Both the position numbers and the translations under genes were made by a program. This document shows, in pieces, positions 11,701-23,292 of a DNA stretch of 64,000 nucleotides. The stretch is from Monilinia fructicola (Eukaryota > Ascomycota > Leotiomycetes > Helotiales > Sclerotiniaceae): contig VICG01000007.1 of NCBI GenBank assembly GCA_008692225.1, forward strand, positions 124,001-188,000, given 5' to 3'. The notes below the pieces were generated by a model, which saw only the letters and a program-made list of their open reading frames with translations, had not been told where the DNA came from and ran no database searches. Within the stretch, counting starts at the first letter, position 1. Each line of letters opens with the position of its first letter.

Positions 11701-14700
11701 GACTTTTCATCCTGCAAAAGGGTATAAAGCCCATCAGCTTCATAGGCTGAGCTCTTACTGTCATTACTGTTGGATTCTGCCCTGTAAAGCAGTAGGTTGC
11801 CATTAGAATTCAACAGGTTCTTTGAACTAGATAAATCAGTTTCGCCAGTAGCAGATTGGTGCACAATGACCAAATCAAACAACTTCTCTGGAACATCTGC
11901 AAGATCAAGCTTTTGCACTGTGATTCCGGGGAAAGCTTCGTACTTGACCTTGAATTCCTGTACATCAACGTCATTGAGAGCCATGATAGTGTAAGTCTTG
12001 TAGCGACGGAGTGATGAGCCACTTTCAAGAACCTTGTGGATATTATCGGAAATCGTAGATTCTTTGTCAAAGATTTCGCAGATATCAAATCCTGGGCGTT
12101 TATGGACAAGTAAATCCAGAAGGGAATCATCAGTCAGAGTGGATCCAACCCTGTCAACATCTGGCTTCCATACAGTACGTAGATATGGATGACGATCAAC
12201 TGTTCCCAGATCATCTAGGGCCTCCGAATATTGGGTACATGACAACTCTCTCATCTCGAACAAAGGTTTGCCCTCAGAAGAGAAGAGCTGACACCATGCG
12301 TTCATGGCACGTAGACTAAAGAATTCTGCATGCCCGAGCACCTTGCCTCTACCAGGAGCCAATGAAGGAATGTAATCATCGTTCTCCCATGACCATAAAG
12401 AAACACCAGCCATCGATGTGGGGACGAACGACCTGTTTAGGTCCTTCAAGGAACCTTTATGGGCCGCAATCAGTGCAACCTGAATACAGGTGTCCATTGC
12501 TGCGGGATGCACAATATACGCAGAATCATGTTCAGAAACACCTTCTGGAAGAAGCTCAGTCTCTGCGACAGCTTCTTCCAGGGCAGGATTAGTGCGGATA
12601 TTACTTAATCCATTGAACGCTGGACCATAATTAAGAGAAACCTTTTGGAAGCCACGATACCAGGTCCGAGCTGCTTTAGGCTCTTGCAGATTGCTCTCAT
12701 CAAGTCTTGGTTTTATATCAATGGCTTCTTTCTTTGTAACAGTTCCAAAACAGTGATTAGTCCAATTTCCATTTTGAACAGAGGAAATTGTGAACTCTGC
12801 AATTGTTTTCGATGAAATTGAAGCAGTGACTGTAGAGAATTTCATGGTGGTAACAATTTCGACTTGGGACCCAGAATCTGGTATCATCAATGCGGATGTG
12901 ATACTAACATTCGGGAAGAAATATCGGAAAGGGCCACTGATTTTCAACTTGTCATGGAAGAACTGGCGAGCTGCCTCTGTCGCAATTGCCAAGTAGCCAG
13001 TTCCAGGAAGCACAGGTTGTGGTCCTAACTTGTGGTCCTCTAACCATGGAAAGCTTTTAGAGTCAAGCATGTTTCGCCATTGTCGTTGTTCTGAAGAAGA
13101 TCCTGGAAGAAGGGAGCCCAGAAGATCGTGGAATTTGAATTTGCGTAGGCGGTATTCCTCACTGGGTCTATTCTTATTTCTTACCTCGCCAGCTGAATAG
13201 TTCCATGAGAACCTGGGAAGATCAACAATTGGCAGACCGGTCTTTGTGATAATGGCACCACCATCTCGCTTCTCTATAGAGTTCACGCGCTCGATGTTGA
13301 CTGGATACCCTCTCATAGTAAGAGTGCCCGCAAGATCCAAGAGACGGGTTACAGAGCTCTGGCCACGTACTAGCGTCGAAGCATAGTCCAGATCTCTGGG
13401 TGATATGCCCAGGTTATCTCTAATCTGCCTCAAAGGACCAGCTAATGCAGAATGTGGTCCAATTTCGACGAATTGTGAGATCTCAAGATCTGTAGCCAAT
13501 GCAGCCTCTACAGCTTCAGTGAATCGTACTGGAGATTCCAAGTTCTGGCGCCAATAGCTAGGCCCTGGCTTGAATGCAGATGGCATTCTTTGTGCGGTTA
13601 CAGAGGAGAAAAAGACGGGGTTTTCACTTTCAATATGCTTGGTGGCTTCGGACGCATCGAACTTGGATAGTGCGGCTGACAAGCGACTTTCATAGTCATT
13701 GCCAATATTTAGCATGTGATGTGAATGATAAGCCCTTCCACCTGTCTTTAACTCACGAACAAACACCCTCTCGGCTTCCAATTTCTCCTTGACTGTAGTG
13801 GCAGGCTCGGTATCACCACTCAGTGTAACACTGTTAGGTGAGTTGTAGCATGCAATACGAATTCCTTCGACTAAATAAGGTTGAATCTCTTCGGGACCAG
13901 CACCAACTGCTAGCATAGTGCCTTTCACTTCAAGAGTACCAACTCCCAATCCTCTGTAAAATGCAGATATGATAGCTTCTTCGGCTGTTATAAGATTTGC
14001 GGCATATGAGGACGCAATTTCGCCCGACGAATGACCGATACATGCAACCGGTATCACATCCCAAAGTCGAAGGAGCTCAACAAGGGCAACTTGGACAGCT
14101 GTGCAAACGGGCTGCGAAATTTCGACATCATTAATCTTACTGCTTGCTGGAGGTTCCATGAGAACGTCCTCAATCGTCCAATCTGGTGAGTCTTCGCCCA
14201 ATGACTGTAGTGCACGGTCAAGTCTCCTGATAGTATCGATGTATGATGGGAATGTCAGCATGAGTTCTCGCCCCATCTGGGCATTCTGGGCCCCCTGTCC
14301 GGTGAAAATAAAAGCAATCTTGCCGCCTTTTCCCCTTTTGGCGAAAGTGATCTCATGCTCCAGAAGATCCTCCTCAACGTCTTCTTCCCGTGCCACTGCA
14401 TATGCACAATTAAAGAATTGTGATCTTCTGCAGCCAAGTGTATACGCAAGGTCCAGGATACTGTAGTCTTCTGCCACTTCACGATATCTTTCTATGTTAC
14501 TTTTTAATGTGGACATGTCGTGAGCAGAGAATAGAATCAAGAACTCTGATCGGGGCAACATTCGTGCCTGTGAGCCGCGGCTGGTGCCAACCATTTCATC
14601 CGGCTCCTCATCATCCTCCAAATCCCTCTCCATTTGACCTCGGCGGATATGAGTTACCTTGCCTGGGAGAATAGAATTGGCAGCTTCGATGATTGCATGA

Positions 14701-16174
14701 GCATTAGCTCCTCCATATCCAAAAGAATTTATACTCGCTCGACAAGCTGAGAAACCTTTGGGCCAAGGTGTCATTTTCTGAACAACTTTTATTCTACCTC
14801 CTTTGAAATCGACTACCAAGCAGTCAGTACGTAGTCTTGACATCTTTTATTTGGAAACTTACTTTTGGGATTCAACTTCTTTATACCAATTGTGGCTGGT
14901 ATTGTGCGTTTTTCAATCGCCAAGCATACTTTGATGATACTTGCCAGCGCACTAGCCGCCTCGCTGTGCCCGACATTTGTTTTTACCTAGAAGTGCTCAG
15001 TATTAAAATGACTTTGATTGGCGAATGTAACATACTGATCCAACAAGAAGCTCTTTCGTTTCTGTTCCTTCAATAAAAACATTTCCAATGCCCTTCATCT
15101 CTATCGGGTCTCCAACTTGGGTACCTGTACCATGAGTCTCGAAATATGAGGTGTCTCTAGGATCCAACCCAGCAAATTCATAAGCAGCACGCATAACAGA
15201 CTCATGGCCCTTGGCACTTGGTTGGGTAATACCACTAGTCTTTCCGTTTGCATTCACAGCAGTTCCTCTGATAACACCACGGATAGGATCTTTATCTCGA
15301 ATCGCATCCGACAAACGCTTGAGGAAAATGGCGCCAACACCCTCAGCACGGCCATATCCATCAGCGGACTCGTCAAAAGTATGACAAGTAGATGTGGCTG
15401 ATAAAACGCCAACTTTGTCTGTACTCATTTGGGTTTCTACCGCCAGCATCAAATTCGTACCTCCCACAACAGCGGCGTTGATTTCTCTCGTCTGTAATGC
15501 TCTGCACGCCAAGTGCAAAGAGTAAAGAGAAGAAGAGCAAGCCGTGTCGATTGTAAGACTAATGATACACCTTTAATTCTCCAGCTCTATATCGTTTGAC
15601 TGGGAAAACTTACCTTGGGCCACAAAGATCAAAAAGATAACTAACTCGGTTACTAATAATAGTATAACCGCTACCCAACAAACTATAAGGTCTTGGGTTG
15701 TTGTGATCCCGATGACCTTGGAGGTAATAGTCCGAAGTAAAGTTTCCAATATAACAGCCAGTATTCGAGCCCGCCAGTTGACTCAGGGTAATTCCACCTG
15801 ACTCAAAAGCCTCATAAACACACTCTAACAACTTCCTCTGTTGGGGATCCATAGCCTTCGCTTCCTCTTGTACGATACCAAAAAACGCCGGGTCAAATTT
15901 CCAAATATCCTCATTAATGAAATAACCTCCCTCTGGAGTAATAGAGCCAGGTCGGGCCTTTTTTGCGTAAAAGCCATCAATATTCCAGCGTGACAATGGT
16001 GGCTTTGAAAATCCAGAGCGTTCCGCAGCAAGCAGTTTCCAAAAATCATCCGGGGTATCTGAGTCGCCTGGAAAGCGGCAGCCTGCAAGATATTTAGTGA
16101 CTTCACGTATATGCAAAATGAGAAGATGATAACCTACCCATGCCAATTATCGCAACGGGCTCTGGAGAAGGCAT
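8758..16174 (-). CDS. BOA9: Highly reducing polyketide synthase KS-AT-DH-ER-KR-ACP (BOA9-like), complete
   Basis: Nine exons, every splice phase consistent: 16174-16138, 16082-15614, 15558-15036, 14986-14863, 14812-10965, 10909-10215, 10157-9995, 9940-9632, 9573-8758, total 2327 residues. Order of domains: KS with active Cys at about 176 (DTACSSSL), HGTGT and NVGHSE; AT with TGQGAQ near 555 and active Ser in GHSSGEIAS near 646; DH with WLEDHKLG; a short, degenerate methyltransferase-like stretch; ER with SATGGVGLAAIQIAR; KR with LLVGCLGGLG and SSSAL...QSNYCAGN; ACP with LGMDSM, Ser near 2284. This is the second PKS of the cluster and is thought to make the fatty-acyl side chain of botcinic acid. 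No frameshift in 7 kb, in contrast with several neighbours. The start is chosen at MPSPEPVAIIG, the normal HR-PKS beginning, followed by a 37-nt first exon. Confidence 0.95.
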
Positions 16175-16897
16175 GTTTACAGAAATAGTAGGTGTTATTG
16201 ATGACAAATAGCTAACGAATGAACATATCAGTTGGGAAAAGCTGAGAGCTATAGTGTATTATTGTATTGAGTAAGTTTCGAGTTCGAGAAAATTAGAAAA
16301 TCATGTAGACTAGATGCAGTAGTTGTTGCAGGAACAAACAATTCCTCGTGCGGGTGGGTTGCCCCAACATACAGTTAATTTAGCCTCCTCCATATCTCTA
16401 CCCCAGTCTCATCATTCATACTGTACTGTGCCATCTCACAGTAGTCAAGTCACAGCGGTGGAGAGTGGGTGGAACCGTCGGGCTCCGTCCCCCGTATGGG
16501 AAATAATCGGGTACCGATTCTTCGGAAACTTGGTCGCTTATGCGGCTGCATCTAGGGTCCATGGATAGGATAGTATCATTCCCTCCAGACTTCCAGGCAA
16601 CTGCATAAAGGGCATTCAACACAAGATAGATTCAATAAGAACTTCATGTTGGTATTTTAGCCTCTATATTCCTAATCACAATGTTGTATAATCTACTCTG
16701 TACATCTACAGTAATTTTGATACATTCCAAGGTTACCCCTGAATTAAGGAGAACTAAGTTTGCGGCTACCGCCTTCGGCAGAACTGATCATTATGACTAA
16801 TATCCCCCCCCAAAAAATTCACGACGTGCTCACCAGTATTTCCAATTGCGCCTCCCTTCTATTCTTTCAATAACTCCGTATACTCGTATGCCTCAAA
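16175..16897. promoter_or_regulatory. Upstream region of BOA9
   Basis: About 720 bases between the BOA9 start and the BOA10 stop, both genes on the minus strand; must hold the BOA9 promoter. No gene or repeat recognised. Confidence 0.5.
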
Positions 16898-17885
16898 TCA
16901 TAGCGCCGCCACCAATATTCTGGTCTCCTGCTTGGAATCTAGTAAGATGCTAGTATCCTGTTTGGTATCTAGTAGCTCACAAGCTTCCCTCAACTTGGTA
17001 CTCAAACCTGGCAGCTACCAACATACACGTTAGTCGATCCATGCAAAGAATTTGTACATGTATCTACTCACATCTGAGGGAGTGAAGATACTAAAGTGAT
17101 CACCATCAACTCGGAACTCCTTAATTATAAAATTGTAGGGGTATCTGAGCCACCCTAACGCATATTGTTCACGAAACCAATCGACTTCTACAACCTTCTC
17201 TGTTGGAACTACCTTGAGTGCCCTGATGAAGACTGCGGGTGGCGGTCGTCTGTAATTCGATTTATCGTTAGTAAAACCGGTTCTGGTTAGAACAAAATAA
17301 TTAAAGAAAATCGTACCTTCCATCGTCCCAAGTTGGGAGTTCCCACACTGAAAGCGCATGGATAATGTCATTTATAGCTTGCTGTTGTGCTAATTTACTC
17401 TTGGATGATTGATCTGGTGCGACTGCAAGATGGAATTGAACTGGTGGTGCATCCTTTGGCCGCCAGTCCGGAAAATCAGGGAATGGTGTATCGAGCATGA
17501 TTATGCCAGCGACACAAATATCTGGAATGCTCTCCAAACACTTCGCAACTTGGATTGCTATGGAACCGCCTGCGGACCATCCTATAGCACAGATTTCAGC
17601 AATTGAACGTGGCTAAGAAGAAATGAACTAACCACCGAGCAAAACTTTGCCTTTAGGGACTTTCCCACGGATGAATCCAGCATATAATTCGCCCATGCCT
17701 TTGATACCATTCTCAAAAGTGCCGCCATCATGGAGATGTGGATATGATATCCCCCATACATTTCGATTTAAACTTTCAAGGAAGTGATAGGGCAAAACTG
17801 TTCCACCTCCATCATGAAACAAGAACAATGGAATGGCAGATTTGTATCGGCGAGCGGCCTTCTGAATCAATACTGGGTTCTCCAT
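16898..17885 (-). CDS. BOA10: Alpha/beta-hydrolase thioesterase (BOA10-like)
   Basis: Four exons: 17885-17633, 17581-17317, 17249-17072, 17014-16898; introns of 51, 67 and 57 nt, giving 270 residues. The fold is that of PKS/NRPS thioesterases: the oxyanion region FLFHDGGG near the N-terminus, nucleophile elbow GWSAGG with Ser about 87 (formed across the first intron), and a late His in DGDHFSIF. The last intron could alternatively use a donor a few bases further in; both choices keep the frame. Start is the ATG at 17885, just after an in-frame GTG that is less likely. Placed beside BOA9 and on the same strand, it probably releases or transfers a polyketide acyl chain. Confidence 0.88.
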
Positions 17886-18780
17886 AATTCCAAGCACTTA
17901 TTTATGTCACACAGTTGAATATTTGATAGGCTGATCGATAGATTTCGAGTATTTCAGAAACTTTGGATTTGGAGATAGACAACCACATCAAATATCAGAA
18001 GGAAAGAAAGATGGAAGGTACGGATCTTGTGCGAAGATTACCGGATAAATAATCGGCTGCCGGAAGCCTTGACAAGATTTGGAAACCTAGACGAGCTTTA
18101 GATATCGGAGACCTTCAAAAGTTGTTTTAAACTCTAATACATTACGCAGTAGAGGTGTTCACTCCCTTATTATCCGCTCCTTCACCATCTTCCTCTACCA
18201 CAGATGTCACGATGCTACCGAATTTATGATGTAATATAAGAAGATAAGATGGCAATCTAAACTAGCTAGGAATAGTAAAGCCGTTATATAGGTGTAGAGG
18301 TCCTACGCCAGAACCCTACTGTCCTCCAATTATGCCCCTAAGACCATAACAGCCCATCTCTACCACTCCCTCCACATACTCTTTCACTACTTACAGCTAA
18401 TTCTTTAAAACTTCATAATAAGAATAAGAATAAGAAATAATAATGATGATGATGATATCACCGGTTATACTACATTAGTTGGGATTAGCGAACCAATTCT
18501 CGATTAGGAGATTAGCGAAGAACAGAGTAAAATTAAAGGAATCATTTGACAGCAATTAGGCTTATAAACAATTTTCGGTTTGAGTAAAAGATTATTTAAA
18601 TTTAGAATTATCATAAAAGCCTATTTAAAATAAAAGGAATGAATAAAAGTATTATGTAGATATATACGTTATATACTTATAAGTATTTAAGGCATATAAC
18701 TAGTTCTTAATAACTAGTAATATAACTATTTTTATAATCAAGAGAATCTACGGAGTATATTGTCTGTAGCCTATCTAATA
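17886..18780. promoter_or_regulatory. Divergent BOA10/BOA11 intergenic region, left part
   Basis: BOA10 and BOA11 are divergent, so both promoters lie between 17886 and 19855. Composition drops to strongly AT-rich from about 18400. A foldback element occupies the middle (18781-19543). No gene seen. Confidence 0.55.
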
Positions 18781-19543
18781 AGTCGCCTACCCTACTTCTT
18801 ACCCCCCCCCCCTATTTGGCTAGCATTTCATATTAAAAATAGTCATTTTATATATTAATAATTTAAGGAATAATTGATGTAATTGATTTAAAAGTCAAAG
18901 AGTAATTGGAAGTATATAAATTAATGAATTTTAAAAGTGTTGGATTTTTACGTTTTATTTACAAAGAGTAATAAAAGATTATTAAAAATTAAAACTTTTT
19001 AAAAAAAATACATTTACTTAATAAAATAGTTAAAAATAATCTAACAAAAAATTATGATTTTAAAATCAATTCTTTTTAAAAAAAACTATTTTAATAATAT
19101 ATTATTATTTGTAATTAATGATTAATATGATTTTCTCGATAAAATTTTAGGTAAAAAAATTATAACTTTAGTTTATTCATTAATTATAAGTTATTATATA
19201 TAATTTAAATAGTTCATTTATTATATATTCACTAATAGATCTTATAAACATTTGTAAATTACTTTTTAATATTTTTATTTAAAAGTTATAAATATTTTAC
19301 TTAAAGTTTTAATTTTGTATGTAATTTCTATACAAATCCAAAACTGAAAATTCTAATTTTCTATAATTCTATATTACTCTTTCCAAAAAATCGCAAGTAT
19401 TTAAGATTTTTAGAATCTATTAATGATTATATAAAGAAGCTTTAGTTAGAATTTTAAAAATATGTGTTCATTTTTCGTAAAATTATTAATACGTTAAAAT
19501 GCCGGTTTTGGTGGGGGGGTGGCCATAAGTAGGGTAGGCGACT
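18781..19543. mobile_element. Foldback/MITE-type DNA element, copy A, with inverted termini
   Basis: The ends are inverted copies: AGTCGCCTACCCTACTTCT at the left and its complement AGAAGT-like AGTAGGGTAGGCGACT at the right, each followed inward by a C- or G-run and a TTTGGC/GCCA motif. TA flanks both sides, consistent with a TA target duplication as in Tc1/mariner-type elements. The inside is extremely AT-rich and carries no open frame, so it is non-autonomous. A second copy is at 57205-59645. It sits in the shared promoter region of BOA10 and BOA11. Confidence 0.8.
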
Positions 19544-19855
19544 TATATTCTATAGCATTATAAAGTATTTCGGCAAATGCTAGAGAATTTTTTGACATTG
19601 AGCATTAGCATTACTTAAACCCGTACTATACCAGATTGGGTGGCGGTGCGATAAGCGGATCTGCTTAAAATAGCCTCCTGCCCCTTTCTCTTGAAATAGC
19701 TAGTTTATTTCCTCTCTAAACGCCTCTATATATCCTTCATTTATAATAGCTAGTTGATTTCCTCATTAAACACCTCGTGCATAGAAAACGTACCTATCAC
19801 ATTCTGAGAATTTGATCATTCATTGAGATTTATTTCATATCAGCTATTTACAAAG
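19544..19855. promoter_or_regulatory. Upstream region of BOA11
   Basis: About 310 bases between the foldback element and the BOA11 start. It has a pair of near-repeats (AATAGCTAGTTKATTTCCTC) at about 19695 and 19747. It must contain the proximal BOA11 promoter. Confidence 0.5.
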
Positions 19856-21295
19856 ATGGCCAGCATTACTTCTTCCAATATGGCAAGATCTCCCCAGGCT
19901 GAGGCTCTTATCACTAAGTTGACACCACTCGATCATCTCATGCCCCGAACGTATGTAATCGGTCTCAATCATAGTTGGCCAATCTCTCGACGAAGCAACA
20001 TTGAAGATGTTTACAATCATCTGAAATTAGGGCTAAAGCAAACAATCAAACAAATCCCGTTCCTTGGTGGATCAGTAGTTTCAACGGGCATCCCTGGCAA
20101 GTTTCAAATCGAAACTCTGCCTGAGGATTATGAAGGCAATCAGTTAATCTTCAACGACCTCCGGACTGGCAGTGGAAATGATTGGCCGCATACTTACAAA
20201 AGCCTTAGGAAGGCGCGATTTCCGGGTAATTTGCTCGCAGACGATCGCCTCAGTCCCAGCAAACAGTATATGGGCTTAGAAAGATTACCAGTTATGGCTG
20301 CGCAAGCAAATTTTATTGATGGTGGATTGATTCTACATCTGGCTGTTCTTCACACGGCATGTGATACACTTGCTTGGAATAACATCCTCTCCATTCTAGC
20401 GAGAAATGTGAATGCTTCTTGGCCCACGGAAGATGGAGCCGTCACCGGCAACTTACACGACTACGAGCTCTTGCCAAAGTTCCTTGATCGGTCTCCACTG
20501 ATGCATGGAAACTCTAACGTTGAAAGAATGGACATTCGAGAGTACAAGCTCCAGACCGCCAATTCAACTCTCGAAGATCCCAGAAACCATCTTATTGACC
20601 CTGCTCCGAAATCAATCACTGATATGGAAAGTGCCCTCTTCTGTATCTCCAACTCAAAATTGGGAGAACTGAGAGATGCTATTTTGACAGAAGGCTCGGC
20701 GGCATCCTGGCTGACAGTCAATGACGCACTGGCTGGCCTGCTGTGGTGTTGTGTCAATCGTGCTAGGATATCAAACTCCAATCAGAACTTACTACGTGGA
20801 AATCTCTCCGTTGCGTATGATGGCCGTACGGTCCTCGATCCCCCACTCCCAAAAGAATTCATGGGAAATTCTGCTCTCGGATTTCCCATCACTCTTGATA
20901 TTCATCCCCAGTCGATCTTTGGGGCCGCACAGGCTATCTCTGAAGCACGAAGTGATTTCACGGATAAACATATTAGAGATATCATAGGGTTCTTGGACAG
21001 CTTGGATGATATGACAGAAGAGCGCGTATCTTATGCCAAGACTCTCAACCCCATTTTGGTTATCAGTAATGTGAAAGACATGGGGTATTATCAGCAAAAC
21101 TGGGGTGGAAACTTAGGCTTTCCAGATTCTTTGAGAATGGCCAGCCCTTTTCTAGATTGTATTCCTAGAGTACTTCCAATGCCAGCGCAACGGGATGGGA
21201 ATGTAGATATAATTGTTTGGATTGAAAAATCGGCTGTCGAGCGATTGAGAAAAGATGAAACCTGGAACAAATGGACCACGCCCGTATTTATTTGA
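19856..21295 (+). CDS. BOA11: BAHD/trichothecene-acetyltransferase-like O-acyltransferase (BOA11-like)
   Basis: Single uninterrupted frame of 479 residues. The first ATG is at 19856; an in-frame TTG upstream is not used. It has the acyltransferase catalytic HxxxD motif as HTACD (His about 166, Asp about 170) in a hydrophobic context (LILHLAVLHTACDTLAW), and a C-terminal NLGFPDSLRM stretch in the place of the DFGWG-like loop of BAHD enzymes and fungal 3-O-acetyltransferases. Such enzymes use acyl-CoA donors in the cytosol. In this cluster it is the natural candidate for attaching the side-chain acyl group or an acetyl group to the botcinin core; which donor it takes is inference. No intron seen. 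Confidence 0.88.
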   Translation: MASITSSNMARSPQAEALITKLTPLDHLMPRTYVIGLNHSWPISRRSNIEDVYNHLKLGLKQTIKQIPFLGGSVVSTGIPGKFQIETLPEDYEGNQLIFNDLRTGSGNDWPHTYKSLRKARFPGNLLADDRLSPSKQYMGLERLPVMAAQANFIDGGLILHLAVLHTACDTLAWNNILSILARNVNASWPTEDGAVTGNLHDYELLPKFLDRSPLMHGNSNVERMDIREYKLQTANSTLEDPRNHLIDPAPKSITDMESALFCISNSKLGELRDAILTEGSAASWLTVNDALAGLLWCCVNRARISNSNQNLLRGNLSVAYDGRTVLDPPLPKEFMGNSALGFPITLDIHPQSIFGAAQAISEARSDFTDKHIRDIIGFLDSLDDMTEERVSYAKTLNPILVISNVKDMGYYQQNWGGNLGFPDSLRMASPFLDCIPRVLPMPAQRDGNVDIIVWIEKSAVERLRKDETWNKWTTPVFI

Positions 21296-22634
21296 GGAAT
21301 AGAGTTTTCAAGGATGGTTGTCTGATTTAGAAGATATTGGAGACCCTCGTGTCGGGAAATGGATCATGTGATATTGAGTTGCTGTACGAATAATACGTCT
21401 AACCGTATTGGGCGTACTAGCACCTCGAGGACGTCTATAAAGTCGTCCTCCATTCCATAGGTTACATAGAGAATAACAACGATGATATACCAACAAAAGG
21501 ATTAAGTACTTACACTTTAACTGACCAAGTTTATACCAACACCTCGAAACAATGAAGATGCGGTGATCTCCAGGGAGACGGGGTTTAGGTCCGAATCTGG
21601 GCTTGTTTACAACTCATGATTTGATAGGTTCTTCCTGGCCAGCCAGGGCGCGCTTTCGATATTCAATACGTAAGAGGCAGGAGGACTTCATATGGGGCTG
21701 TTGGGTATGTAATCTATCATCCAGATACGCAATTTAGCAAATTCCATGTCTCTCGTACTGTAAATTCTATAGATGGCATTGTTTACGTGCATTTCACGTA
21801 GATATGTTGACATTATCCCGTTACTAGTGATCCCTTGCTAAGCTCTTCGGCTATTGTAACTGCTCCAGTGGAGTAGGAGGTTTTTCGACGGCCGTGATAC
21901 TTCGTTCGACCACAGCCCGGAGAGATGATTTGGTCATAAATCCATAGTGTAACGTATTTCTCTTATCTCCATCGAGTAATGATACGAGGTTAGATCATGA
22001 CAATCATCCATTCTACTTCTCCAGGTTTGCGGCCGAAAGACCAACCAATGGGAGGGTTTATACGAATCGGGTCTACAGTAACTAATTGGGGTTTGATACT
22101 TTGATGATATATTGTGCGTTTATTTTCCAATGCTCCAGGCTGCAAATAAGTTAAGAAACTACAACTTGGGAATTCAGGTTGCCTCGTTGCTATGAGTTGT
22201 TATCAGGGGTTCCTTTTCTACTCTTGGACTACGAATCCTTGTGCATAATTCCTCAACACCAGATCGGATAAGTTATTCGGATACTAAATTTCAGTCAGTC
22301 AGTTATATGATTGGAATATTCGAATAAACCTCAGAAAGCTTGCACAATGAAAAAAAGCTTGTACAGTAGGTACAATGAGGCGGATAAGCGATCGGAGTTG
22401 AATGTCAAAAGTACATGTAAGCGAAAAGGTAAGAAAATTATTCAAGAATAACGCGGTGACCGATCAACACCGATCACTGCATACAGCTGAAGATATATTT
22501 GACCGTTAAATCTCGTATAGTCCATAACTCTTGCCAATTGATTATACTTTGCTCCCACGACTCATTAGATCGATCATTGACCATATTGCTAGAATCAGGC
22601 CATTGATAATTGGCTCACGAGTCACAACTATACA
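21296..22634. other. Intergenic region BOA11 to BOA12
   Basis: About 1.3 kb, moderately AT-rich. No supported gene or element; it holds the BOA11 3' end and the BOA12 promoter. Confidence 0.5.
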
Positions 22635-23292
22635 ATGACAAACTCCGAAGCAAAAACATCGGTCAAAGTCCGACCGCCGCCATCATTCATCGAGATTGCA
22701 CAAGAAAGTTCATGGACCCCTACTCCGAAGAACTGGCTCTATGGATCGTGGCATATGTCTCACACGTCGCAGCAATATTACTGGGAACGCACGAAAAACT
22801 TTGTTATCCAATATGCACCTGTCATGAATGGAATTTTGGCCATGCTCAAACCAAGAGCTGGTTTCCCTCACTCCAATCAACCAGCCAGAACGAATCTACA
22901 CCGCCTTTGGAATCGACTCGCCCATTGCTGGTCTTGATGATGCGTGGCTCTGCCAATGTACAGGGCACTTAAGTCATATATCAGATCACGTTGCGTTCCT
23001 CGCCTGGGGTTCTGATTCTCATGAGGTTGATTGGGTCGTATTATATTCGGCCCCACTGCCGGGGGCTACGGTGGGCCTTCCTGCGCAAGTTGCCATCATG
23101 AGTCGAGGACGCCCCGGCCCGGACGATGCCACGGTGAAGGAAATCAAAGACGCCCTCTGCGCCGCGGGGGATGTGGAGTTGACGAAACTCGTGGGTAATA
23201 TGCGGCCTTTATTGCAGGAAGATCCCCAAGGTGGACGTCCGACTTGCGAATACAACGTCGTGCAAAATGTAGATTCTCTGACCAGATTTTGA
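22635..23292 (+). CDS. BOA12: Small lipocalin-like protein (BOA12-like), frame broken near 22834
   Basis: Starts at the ATG of MTNSEAKTSVKV. The first frame contains WLYGSWHMSHTSQQYYWERTKN, which resembles the start of small fungal lipocalin-like proteins; the second frame carries the matching remainder (FGIDSPIAGLDDAWLC, then AWGSDSHEVDWVVLYSAP, and a C-terminal DDATVKEIKDALCAAGD). The two frames differ by one base at about 22821-22857. Either one extra base lies in the TTTT at 22834-22837, or a very short 37-nt intron (22821-22857) is spliced; the first better preserves family spacing. Total about 218 residues. No catalytic motif; biochemical role unknown. It lies between the acyltransferase and the regulator on the same strand, as expected for BOA12. 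Lipocalin-like assignment is by remembered family pattern only. Confidence 0.68.

Noticed and set aside
22821..22857. 37-nt intron in BOA12
   Set aside because: Gives the right frame but is shorter than other introns here and removes residues expected by family spacing; a one-base excess fits better.
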